Made by a program: the position numbers and the translations under genes. A stretch of 64,000 nucleotides of DNA, from the NCBI RefSeq assembly GCF_003350545.1, contig NZ_QQBA01000003.1, forward strand, positions 124,001 to 188,000, written 5' to 3'. Of this stretch, positions 8,617 to 16,440 are shown piece by piece (within the stretch, counting starts at the first letter, position 1; each line of letters opens with the position of its first letter). Source of the stretch: Flavobacterium glaciei (GTDB lineage Bacteria; Bacteroidota; Bacteroidia; Flavobacteriales; Flavobacteriaceae). A model generated the notes under the pieces. It worked only from the letters and a program-made list of their open reading frames with translations, had not been told where the DNA came from and ran no database searches.

Positions 8617-9138
8617 TTAATTAAATCGGTAACCAAAGGTTATGCCGCCTCGGCCTATGATTTCGTAATCCGTATCTGTACTATTAAAAAGATTACGTCC
8701 CACACCACCATTTATTTCAAAGATAAATCCTTTTTTGGTAATCCATTTGGCACCGAGACCAAAACCTAAAGCAAAATCAGTGCGATTAGTTGTTCTTGAT
8801 TCGTTTCCAATGGTGTTGTATTTGTAACTTTCGTAGTTGTTAAGCATACCAAAACCTTCCGCAAAAAAACCTGCTGCAGGCTTTTTACCAAAATAATAGC
8901 GATAGTAAGGGGTAAACATTAGTTTTGTATCAATATCGTCATCTATTGCTAACAACAAAGAAGCACCAAAGGCGGATTCTTCATTAAGAATTCTTTCATA
9001 GCTTACCTCTAAAGCTCCTGCCACTAAAAATAAGGCATTTATTTTCATTTCATTTTTTGGATAATCAGTTTGTTTGTCATCTTGGCCGTAACCAACTGCA
9101 AAAAGGGATAGGCATAATAACACGAATAATTTTTTCAT
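8617..9138 (-). CDS. Small outer-membrane beta-barrel protein (DUF3575-like)
   Basis: 173 residues with a clear signal peptide (hydrophobic 4-16, cleavage near VGYGQ-DD). The rest alternates polar and apolar residues in short strands (YYRYYFG, AGFFAEGFGML, ALGFGLGAKW) and ends in FGYRFN, an aromatic-rich terminal strand typical of barrels inserted by BAM. Length and layout resemble small 8-stranded barrels and the DUF3575 group. No substrate or role can be read. It is transcribed alone and converges on glyS. Confidence 0.7.
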   Translation of the reverse strand: MKKLFVLLCLSLFAVGYGQDDKQTDYPKNEMKINALFLVAGALEVSYERILNEESAFGASLLLAIDDDIDTKLMFTPYYRYYFGKKPAAGFFAEGFGMLNNYESYKYNTIGNESRTTNRTDFALGFGLGAKWITKKGFIFEINGGVGRNLFNSTDTDYEIIGRGGITFGYRFN

Positions 9139-9596
9139 AGGTTGTTTTTTTGTATAAAAGTAAGATAAATTTGTAATAAAAGTATTCTAGTATTCTCTTT
9201 TTATTTGTTAATTCATTAAAATATGAATAGAATTTGATGAAGGTTCTCATTACATAATCAATACAATAAGAAATCCCTTTTCGATTATTTTTTTTGAATT
9301 ATAACAAGGTGTTTTTTAGTGATGATTTATTTGATAGTCTAATTTTATAACGGGTATAAAAACAAAACAATGCACTTCGTCGGATATATTTGCACTTCAT
9401 CTTAATGTGTCAACATTTGTTAAAAACATATTAACAACTTATAAGGAAAAATGGTTAAATGCTTATTTTTAGAATGTTAAATAGAAATTTTCTGTCTAAC
9501 TAGTTTCCCAAAACTACCATTGCTGCTTAATAATTTAAAGTATATTTTACTTTGGACGTATAATGTGATGCCTAACAATTCCAGGAAAAACCATTG
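9139..9596. other. Intergenic region, 458 bp, no gene seen
   Basis: AT-rich and divergent between the outer-membrane gene and the LytTR regulator. It contains one TATATTTG -7-like site at 9385-9392 flanked by two copies of GCACTTC, but no matching -33 element. If that site is the promoter, the regulator mRNA has a leader of about 200 nt. No repeat family member or RNA gene was recognised. Confidence 0.4.
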
Positions 9597-10409
9597 ATGA
9601 ATTATTCTTACATTATTATTGACGACGATCAAGAAAATGTTTTGAAAACAAAAGCCATGGCTAATAGTTTTTCAGAACTCGATTTTGTAGCATCGGCAAA
9701 TAATTACGAAGAGGGTTTAAATCTCATATTAGAACATACGCCACAATTGGTTTTTCTTGAAATCGACCCTGCGGATAAAACCAGTAATTTGTCATTGTCA
9801 CTTATAAATGAATTGCACAGGTATTTAAAAGTTGTCCCTAAAATTATTGTTACAACTAATAATAGAGATTTAGCTTTTGATGCGATAAAACATGAGGTTT
9901 TCGATTATTTAATTAAGCCAATACTAAGAATCGATTTAGTAAAATTAATTTTAAAGTTAAATAAGTCAAAAGTTGAAATTGAAATCGATTCAAATGAACC
10001 TGTAACTTTTGATGAAAAACCAACGTTCCTTCCGCAGCCTGAAACGGTATATCAGAGCCAATCATTGACTTTGTGTATTAAGTCATACGGTGATTACCGT
10101 TATATTGATGCAAAAGACATCTGTTATCTACACGCCGATAATAATTCTACAGATATTCATTTAAATAATGGAGAAATGATTACGGCTTTCAAAACATTAA
10201 AACATTTTGAAGGGGCATTGACATATCCATTTATCAGAATTCACAACAGTTATATAGTAAACAGAAATTATATATCTAGGATTCACAGTGGAAACTCAGT
10301 ATGTTATATTAAAAATAGCCCCGTGAAACTTCCTTTTTCCAAATCATATAAGGTTAATATAGACCTTATTATATCTGATTTTTCCAATGGGAATTATTTA
10401 GAAATTTAA
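9597..10409 (+). CDS. LytTR-family transcriptional regulator with atypical receiver domain
   Basis: A 270-residue regulator with an N-terminal CheY-like receiver (about 1-120) and a C-terminal LytTR DNA-binding domain (about 165-265, with the conserved FIRIHNSYIVNRNYI core). The receiver keeps the acidic triad (IIIDDD, 9-11), the Thr of IIVTTNN and the Lys of YLIKPI, but the phospho-acceptor Asp is replaced by Glu55 (VFLEID). Glu can mimic phospho-Asp, so it may be constitutively active or respond to something other than a kinase. The ATG at 9597 is preferred over the adjacent TTG at 9594 and follows AGGAAAA. Its neighbour downstream is a small exported peptide. Confidence 0.85.
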   Translation: MNYSYIIIDDDQENVLKTKAMANSFSELDFVASANNYEEGLNLILEHTPQLVFLEIDPADKTSNLSLSLINELHRYLKVVPKIIVTTNNRDLAFDAIKHEVFDYLIKPILRIDLVKLILKLNKSKVEIEIDSNEPVTFDEKPTFLPQPETVYQSQSLTLCIKSYGDYRYIDAKDICYLHADNNSTDIHLNNGEMITAFKTLKHFEGALTYPFIRIHNSYIVNRNYISRIHSGNSVCYIKNSPVKLPFSKSYKVNIDLIISDFSNGNYLEI

Positions 10410-10585
10410 AAAATAGCCATTCACTTAAATTTGACACTCATTCACTCTCAAACGGATGCATTCTACCATAAAGGCCTTTTTTTGTTGGAATTTTTAAAAT
10501 TGTCTCTGTAGTTTTACAAAAGAATCACAAACAAATGCGATTCCAAAACAAGATAAAACAAACAACAACATAAAAAACCCAAATT

Positions 10586-10768
10586 ATGAAAAAAGCAATC
10601 TTAACAATCGGATTATTCTCTTTAGTAATGGTATTAACCTCTTTTACTTCAACTGAAAAAGTTACTTCAACAACAAATGATAGTAAATCAGAAGTTTTCA
10701 AAATAGAAAATACAAATTTAAATATTGTTGGGAATGGTGCTACTGGAGGAAACAAGAAAGTAGATTAA
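10586..10768 (+). CDS. Small exported peptide, unknown function
   Basis: A 60-residue ORF with a typical Sec signal (MKK start, hydrophobic 4-18, TSFTS-TE) and a polar mature part of about 38-40 residues rich in Thr, Ser, Asn and Lys, ending GNGATGGNKKVD. It has no cysteine, no lipobox and no second membrane segment. Its own terminator follows 22 nt after the stop, so it is a separate transcription unit between the LytTR regulator and the TPR kinase. A weak TTG-N21-TAGTTTTA promoter-like pair lies about 90 nt upstream. It could be a signal peptide for the neighbouring kinase, a small envelope protein, or unrelated. I do not recognise the family. Confidence 0.65.
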   Translation: MKKAILTIGLFSLVMVLTSFTSTEKVTSTTNDSKSEVFKIENTNLNIVGNGATGGNKKVD

Positions 10769-10790
10769 TCACTTTTCAAAAATATAGTAA

Positions 10791-10824
10791 AGGCTGTCAA
10801 AATTATTTGACAGCCTTTTTTTTT
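10791..10824 (+). terminator. Terminator after the small exported peptide gene
   Basis: AGGCTGTCAAA-ATTA-TTTGACAGCCT, an 11-bp perfect stem (10791-10816) followed by eight T. It separates the peptide gene from the kinase gene. Confidence 0.92.
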
Positions 10825-10871
10825 GTTACTAATTTTATTTTGTTATTTTTGATGGTAAAACATATTTACTA

Positions 10872-12911
10872 TTGAAACATCCATCGTACCTAATATTTTT
10901 TTTTATTTTTTTATTTTATGGGTGTAATCAGAAAAATACTCAATCTGAAGTAACCATAGATTCAAAAGATAGCCTTTCCGGATATTTGTTGTTAGCAAAC
11001 GATTTTGATTTGCCATCTGAACAACGTGAAAAATACACACAAAAGGCTTTTAAAATTATCAGCCCTCAAGAAAATGATTCTTTACATCGTGTAAATCTCT
11101 TTAAGATTGCTAACCGATATTACAACTTAGAAAATTGGGACGAGTATAAAAAAACAGTACGATTGGTTCTTGAAAAATCTGCAATCAAGCAAGATGCCTT
11201 AAGTATGGCAAAAGGGAATAATTATTTAGGAGATTATTATGATTCCCAGGGGATTCCCGATAGTTCTTTTTTGTATTATAATAAAGCAGAAAAAATCTAT
11301 GTTGAGTTGAATGATAATTATAATGTAGCAAAAACAATTATAAAAAAAGCCAATATACAATTTAATCAGAGTGACTTATTAGGGGCTGAAAAAGCTTCTT
11401 CAAAAGCTTTAAAAATTATAAAAGACACTAACCAAAGCGATGTATTATACGATGCTTATAATTTATTAGGATTAATTTATAATGAGTTAGAAGATTATAA
11501 TAATGCTTTGTTGTATCACAATAAAGCTATAGCCAGTATTGATCAAATGATTCCGTCTGTTTTTCAACCAGAAGCTACCTCTTATAATAATATTGGGTAT
11601 ATTTATCTTAAGACCCAAGATTACAAACTGGCTAAAACATATTTTGAAAAAGGTTTAGACCAAAAAAATATATCGAGAGATAAGCCATATGTTTACGCTA
11701 TATTGTTAAATAATTTAGCTTATGCTAAATTTAAGCTTAATGAAAAGGAGGGGATGCCAGACTTGTTTTTCCAATCATTAAAAATCAGAGATAGTTTACA
11801 ACTTACTGCGGGCATAATTGCAAGTAAAATAAATTTATCGGAGTACTTTATGTCAAAGAAAGATACTTTACAAGCAAGTAAATATGCAAAACAAACACTC
11901 GAATTGTCTCAAAAGACAGACGATTTCCGAAACGTTTTAAATTCCTTAAAGCAACTATCGGTTATTGAACCACAAAATGCAGCGATTTATGCAAATGAAT
12001 ATATTCAAGTCAGCGAGAAACTCCAAAAATCAGAACGTAAAATGGGTAATAAATTTACCCGAATAGAATTCGAAACAGAGGAGATCAAGAGTGAAAATAC
12101 TGACCTAGTCCAAAAGAACAGGAACTTAGTTTATATTTTTAGTGGATTAGCAATTCTTGGGTTATTTATTTTTGTCATTAAAACACAAAAAGCAAAAAAT
12201 AGAGAGCTTCTTTTCAAACAAGAACAACAAAAGGTAAATGAGGAGATTTATAATTTGATGATTTCGCAACAGAACACTATTGAGACAAATAGGGTCAAAG
12301 AGAAAAAAAGAGTGGCTCAGGAATTACATGATGGCGTTTTAGGTAGGATGTTTGGAATTCGAATGAATTTAGATAGTTTGAATAAAATGCATGATGGGAC
12401 TACTATTGAAAAAAGAACTAATTACTTAAATGAATTAAAAAATATAGAACAAGATATTCGTGAAATTTCGCATGATTTGAATAGAGAAAAATCAGAATTA
12501 ATTAATAACTTCGTCGCCATAGTAGATAATTTATTAGAAGAACAAAAAAAGACATATAAATCAAAATTAGTTTCAGTTATTGATTCTGGTATAAAATGGG
12601 AATTAGTAAGTAATTCCGTTAAAATTAATTTATATCGTATTGTTCAAGAATCGCTTCAAAATATTAATAAGTATGCTAATGCAAAAATTATTAAAATTGA
12701 ACTCAAGAAAAAGGAAGAAGATTTATTGTTAATCATAAGTGATGATGGTAATGGATTTGATACAAATAAATCAAAAAAAGGAATCGGTTTGCAAAACATA
12801 CAGTTACGAACCTTAGAATGCAACGGAGTTGTTGATATAAAATCAAAAATAGGAGAAGGAACAGTGATTACAATTTCTGTTCCACTTGAAACAAAACAAA
12901 TACTTACATAG
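10872..12911 (+). CDS. TPR-containing sensor histidine kinase (HisKA_3 type)
   Basis: 679 residues. The N-terminus is a lipoprotein-type signal with Cys18 in FLFYGC. About 60-370 contains tetratricopeptide-like helices (e.g. YNNIGYIYLKTQDY), then a coiled region, a single transmembrane helix (about 420-438), a HisKA_3 dimerisation domain with phospho-acceptor His486 (AQELHDGVLG) and a HATPase domain (VQESLQNINKYANA, DDGNGFD, GIGLQNI). The TPR part is predicted to be periplasmic and membrane-attached at both ends. TTG at 10872 is the only start giving the signal sequence; no in-frame ATG is close. The response-regulator gene begins 2 nt after its stop. The ligand is unknown. Confidence 0.88.
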   Translation: MKHPSYLIFFFIFLFYGCNQKNTQSEVTIDSKDSLSGYLLLANDFDLPSEQREKYTQKAFKIISPQENDSLHRVNLFKIANRYYNLENWDEYKKTVRLVLEKSAIKQDALSMAKGNNYLGDYYDSQGIPDSSFLYYNKAEKIYVELNDNYNVAKTIIKKANIQFNQSDLLGAEKASSKALKIIKDTNQSDVLYDAYNLLGLIYNELEDYNNALLYHNKAIASIDQMIPSVFQPEATSYNNIGYIYLKTQDYKLAKTYFEKGLDQKNISRDKPYVYAILLNNLAYAKFKLNEKEGMPDLFFQSLKIRDSLQLTAGIIASKINLSEYFMSKKDTLQASKYAKQTLELSQKTDDFRNVLNSLKQLSVIEPQNAAIYANEYIQVSEKLQKSERKMGNKFTRIEFETEEIKSENTDLVQKNRNLVYIFSGLAILGLFIFVIKTQKAKNRELLFKQEQQKVNEEIYNLMISQQNTIETNRVKEKKRVAQELHDGVLGRMFGIRMNLDSLNKMHDGTTIEKRTNYLNELKNIEQDIREISHDLNREKSELINNFVAIVDNLLEEQKKTYKSKLVSVIDSGIKWELVSNSVKINLYRIVQESLQNINKYANAKIIKIELKKKEEDLLLIISDDGNGFDTNKSKKGIGLQNIQLRTLECNGVVDIKSKIGEGTVITISVPLETKQILT

Positions 12912-12913
12912 AA

Positions 12914-13609
12914 ATGACAATTGCCTCAAATGTAAAAACATTAATTAAAAACAATATACTAATCGTTGATGACCATCCTTTTATTATTGAAGGTTACAAA
13001 AATGCGATTACGAGATATAATCCTGAAGAATTTGAGTTCTTGATTAGTCAAGCCAAAGATTGTGAATCAGCCTACAGGACTATTACAGACCCCGATACTA
13101 AGCCTTTTGACATAGCTTTTTTAGACATAAGCATGCCGCCATACGAAGAAAAAGGCATATATAATGGAGAAGATTTGGCTAAATTAATTTCTGAATACAT
13201 GCCAAACTGCAAAATTATTTTGCTTACCATGTACACAGAATTATTAAAGATAAAAACCATTATCAAAACTATAAATCCTAGTGGGTTGGTCATAAAAAAT
13301 GATTTAACTTTTGATGAATTACTTTATGCATTTGATTTAGTTATAAAAGATGAGATCTATTATAGTGAATCTGTTTTAAAAATGTTGAGTTTGTCCGAGG
13401 AAGATACTATAGAAATTGACCAAATCGACAATCAAATTTTGTTTCATATATCCAAAGGAACTAAAATTAAAGATATGCCACAATACATTCCAATTTCTTT
13501 GGGCGCTATTGAAAGAAGAAAAATTAGTTTAAAAGAGCTTTTGAAAGTAGAGGAAGGTAGCGACATCGACTTGGTTCGAGAAGCCAAAAACAAAGGGCTG
13601 CTTTTCTAA
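12914..13609 (+). CDS. Response regulator with divergent LuxR-type output domain
   Basis: 231 residues. The receiver is complete: Asp19/Asp20, phospho-acceptor Asp71 (IAFLDISMP), Thr in IILLTMYT and Lys in GLVIKND. The C-terminal part (about 165-231) follows the helix pattern of LuxR/GerE DNA-binding domains, with GAIERRKISLKELL as probable recognition region and REAKNKGLL at the end, but the usual SNKEIA and TVK residues are missing. It starts 2 nt after the kinase, so they are co-transcribed and almost certainly cognate. A shared hairpin terminates the operon. Target genes are not apparent; the upstream peptide gene is one possibility. Confidence 0.85.
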   Translation: MTIASNVKTLIKNNILIVDDHPFIIEGYKNAITRYNPEEFEFLISQAKDCESAYRTITDPDTKPFDIAFLDISMPPYEEKGIYNGEDLAKLISEYMPNCKIILLTMYTELLKIKTIIKTINPSGLVIKNDLTFDELLYAFDLVIKDEIYYSESVLKMLSLSEEDTIEIDQIDNQILFHISKGTKIKDMPQYIPISLGAIERRKISLKELLKVEEGSDIDLVREAKNKGLLF

Positions 13610-13621
13610 ATCATAATAAAC

Positions 13622-13651
13622 AAAAACGACACCATTAAGTGTCGTTTTTTT
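13622..13651. terminator. Bidirectional terminator between response regulator and thiL
   Basis: AAAAACGACAC (13622-13632) pairs with GTGTCGTTTTT (from 13639) across a 6-nt loop; T-runs occur on both strands. It serves two convergent genes. Confidence 0.85.
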
Positions 13652-13670
13652 GTATTGTTTAACGGATTTA

Positions 13671-14714
13671 TTAAGTCAAAGCATCCCAACCACGTGCTTT
13701 TAAAGGGATTTTGGTATTCGCTCGAGTAACTAAATGTATGCCTTCGCTTTCTTGAGTCATATGGCCTATGATGGTAAAATTTGGATTTCCTTTTATTTTT
13801 TCAAAGTCATCCATGGCAATGGTAAATAGTAATTCGTAATCTTCGCCTCCGTTGATGGCAACAGTGGTGCTATCAATATTAAATTCCTCACAAACATTAA
13901 TAAATGTTGGGTCTATAGGTAATTTGTCTTCATAAAGATTACAACCCACTTTAGACTGCTTGCACAAATGCATAATTTCTGATGACAATCCATCCGAAAT
14001 ATCAATCATAGAAGTTGGTTTTATTTCTAAAGCGTGCAGTAAAGTGCGCACGTCTTTTCGGGCTTCTGGCTTCAATTGACGTTCTATCAAATATGTATAC
14101 GCGTCTAAATCTGGTTGTGAATTTGGATTTACTTGAAAAACTTGCTTTTCTCTTTCTAAAACTTGCAATCCCATGTAGGCAGCGCCAATATCTCCTGTAA
14201 CCACTAATAAATCAGTTTGTTTAGCGCCATTTCGATATGCGATTTCATTTTCATCTGCTTCGCCAATAGCTGTAATGCTAATGATTAATCCTTTTTGGGA
14301 CGAAGTGGTGTCTCCACCTATAACATCTACATTGTACTCACGGGCAGCATGAGTAATCCCCGCAAATAATTCATCTAAAGCTTCTAACGGAAAACGATTA
14401 GAAACTGCAACAGAAACGGTTATTTGAGTTGCTTTAGCATTCATCGCGCAAATATCCGATATGTTAACAACTACCGCTTTATATCCTAGATGTTTCAAAG
14501 GCATGTATGCCAAATCAAAATGTACACCTTCAATCAACAAGTCAGTAGAAATAACTACTTTTTTATCTTTGAAATCCAAAACCGCAGCATCATCTCCGAT
14601 TCCTTTTAAAGTAGAAGGCTGATTGATTTCAAAGTTTTTTGTCAAATGGTCTATCAATCCAAATTCTCCTAGTTGAGCAATACTTGTACGTTGTGGGGTT
14701 TTATCTTCTATCAT
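13671..14714 (-). CDS. thiL: Thiamine-monophosphate kinase
   Basis: It makes thiamine diphosphate from thiamine monophosphate and ATP, the last step of cofactor synthesis. The 347-residue protein begins MIEDKTPQRTS and has the PurM-like features GIGDDAAVLD, STDLLIEGVHF, the GGDTTSS metal-binding motif and SMIDISDGL. I place the start at 14714 because the in-frame extension to 14762 encodes VICVICGKKTLYLCH from repeat DNA and is not conserved in type. The gene stands alone, convergent with the response regulator and divergent from pfkB, with the tandem array immediately upstream. Confidence 0.95.
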   Translation of the reverse strand: MIEDKTPQRTSIAQLGEFGLIDHLTKNFEINQPSTLKGIGDDAAVLDFKDKKVVISTDLLIEGVHFDLAYMPLKHLGYKAVVVNISDICAMNAKATQITVSVAVSNRFPLEALDELFAGITHAAREYNVDVIGGDTTSSQKGLIISITAIGEADENEIAYRNGAKQTDLLVVTGDIGAAYMGLQVLEREKQVFQVNPNSQPDLDAYTYLIERQLKPEARKDVRTLLHALEIKPTSMIDISDGLSSEIMHLCKQSKVGCNLYEDKLPIDPTFINVCEEFNIDSTTVAINGGEDYELLFTIAMDDFEKIKGNPNFTIIGHMTQESEGIHLVTRANTKIPLKARGWDALT

Positions 14715-14740
14715 GTGGCAAAGGTACAAAGTTTTTTTGC

Positions 14741-15454
14741 CACAGATTACACAGATTACCACAGATTTTTTTGCATTTTTTTTGATTGTAAATTATCTTT
14801 TATGAAAGCAATCACAACGCTAACCATAAATTCATCTTTAGATAATTTGCCACAGATTACGTAGATTGCACAGATTTTTTCGCATTTTTATGATTGTAAA
14901 TTATCTTTTATGAAAGCAATCACAACGCTAACCATAAATCTATCTTTAGATAATTTGCAACAGGTTACACAGATTAGCACAGATTTTTTCGCATCTTTAT
15001 GATTGTAAAATATCTTTTATGAAAGCAATCACAACGCTAACCATAAATCCATCTTTAGATAATTTGCCACAGATTACACAGATTACCACAGATTTTTTCG
15101 CATCTTTATGATTGTAAATTATCTTTTATGAAAGCAATCACAACGCTAACCATAAATCCATCTTTAGATAATTTGCCACAGATTACACAGATTACCACAG
15201 ATTTTTTCGCATTTTTATGATTGTAAATTATCTTTTATGAAAGCAATCACAACGCTAACCATAAGTCCATCTTTAGATAATTTGCCACAGATTACACAGA
15301 TTACCACAGATTTTTTCGCATTTTTATGATTGTGAATTATCTTTTATGAAAGCAATCACAACGCTAACCTTAAATCCATCTTTAGATAATTTGCAACAGG
15401 TTGTACAGATTACCACAGATTTTTTCGCATCTTAGCAATTGTAAAATATATTTT
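14741..15454 (+). repeat. 109-bp tandem array derived from the 5' end of pfkB
   Basis: Six units of 108-109 bp plus a seventh that runs into the real pfkB gene. Each contains a CACAGATT-rich segment, a leader (GATTGTAAATTATCTTTT) and then a copy of the first 14 or so codons of pfkB starting with ATG. Decoy ATGs are at 14802, 14910, 15019, 15128, 15237 and 15346; the true start is 15455, so the ATG-to-ATG step is 108 then 109 throughout. The decoys open 20-30 codon frames. The units resemble each other more than the gene, which differs mainly at third codon positions. It fills the whole gap between thiL and pfkB. Confidence 0.93.
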
Positions 15455-16372
15455 ATGAAAACAATCACAACACTAACTATAAATCCTTCCTTAGATAAAT
15501 CAACACATTTTGCAGGACTTATCGCTGAGCAAAAAATTAGATGCGGAAAACCGCGCTATGACGCAGGCGGTGGCGGTATAAATGTGTCAAAAGCTATTGC
15601 AAAACTTGGAGGTGTATCCAAATGTATTTTCACTGTTGGTGGTTCTTCCGGCGAGTTGCTCGAGGAATTAATTACTAAAGAAGGTTTACAATCTGAATTG
15701 ATAAGAACGAAAAGCTGGACACGAGAAAATTTTATTGCTTTTGATTCCGAAACACAATCGCAATACCGTTTTGGGTTTCCCGGAAATGAGTTATCTCCAG
15801 CAGAACGAGATGAAATTTTGCAAAAAGTAAACACGTTGCAAACGGATTACTTGGTAATAAGCGGAAGCTTAAATGAAGGATTAGCAACTGATTTTTACCA
15901 ACAAATAGCCCAAATAGCTAAAGCTTCTAACATCAAAGTCGTGGTTGATACATCTGGTGAACCACTGAAAAAAGTTTTAGAAGCGGGAGTCTATTTAATT
16001 AAACCCAACATTGGCGAATTAGCAAAATTAATTGGTGTCGAACGATTAGAACTGCCCGAAGTTGAAAAAGCAGCCAAACAATTAATAGAAAATAAAAGTG
16101 CTGAAATCGTAGTAGTTTCACTGGGAGCTGATGGAGCCATTTTAGTCTCTCATGACGAAACTCATTTTGTTAAAGCACCAAAAGTAGAAAAGAAAAGCAC
16201 TGTAGGAGCTGGCGACAGTATGGTAGGTGGCATGGTGTGGGCATTGTCTCAAAACAAAACTTTAAAAGAGGTGATACAAATGGGAGTCGCATGTGGTTCT
16301 GCAGCAACTATGAACGAAGGAACTCAACTTTTTAAAGTAGAAGATGTGATGCGATTACTTAAAGAAATCTAA
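15455..16372 (+). CDS. pfkB: 6-phosphofructokinase, PfkB (Pfk-2) type
   Basis: It phosphorylates fructose 6-phosphate in glycolysis or a closely related hexose phosphate. The 305-residue sequence follows E. coli Pfk-2 closely: TLTINPSLD at the start, GGGGINVSKAIAKLGG, SKSWTREN-type loop, SGSLNEG, and the ATP motif VGAGDSMVGGM with catalytic Asp near residue 254. The start at 15455 is chosen because the 18-codon in-frame extension is array DNA and MKTITTLTINPSLD is the unit repeated upstream. Expression probably depends on the leader that is copied in the array. A 1-phosphofructokinase or tagatose-phosphate kinase activity is the alternative. Confidence 0.9.
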   Translation: MKTITTLTINPSLDKSTHFAGLIAEQKIRCGKPRYDAGGGGINVSKAIAKLGGVSKCIFTVGGSSGELLEELITKEGLQSELIRTKSWTRENFIAFDSETQSQYRFGFPGNELSPAERDEILQKVNTLQTDYLVISGSLNEGLATDFYQQIAQIAKASNIKVVVDTSGEPLKKVLEAGVYLIKPNIGELAKLIGVERLELPEVEKAAKQLIENKSAEIVVVSLGADGAILVSHDETHFVKAPKVEKKSTVGAGDSMVGGMVWALSQNKTLKEVIQMGVACGSAATMNEGTQLFKVEDVMRLLKEI

Positions 16373-16373
16373 C

Positions 16374-16404
16374 AAAAAAACCCAATAACGAAAGTTATTG
16401 GGTT
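16374..16404 (-). terminator. Terminator between pfkB and lepA
   Basis: AACCCAATAAC-GAAA-GTTATTGGGTT hairpin (16379-16404). The long T-run is on the minus strand, so it best serves lepA, but it also sits 6 nt after the pfkB stop. Confidence 0.8.
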
Positions 16405-16440
16405 CATTCTTAATACTTAATACTTTTGTCTTAATACTTT

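Noticed and set aside
10525..10755. Antisense 76-codon frame over the exported peptide gene
   Set aside because: It crosses the peptide's promoter region and has poorer coding character than the sense frame with its signal peptide and terminator.
14741..15454. CRISPR array suggested by regularly spaced direct repeats
   Set aside because: The period is 109 bp of near-identical sequence with no unique spacers and no cas genes; the units are copies of the pfkB 5' end.
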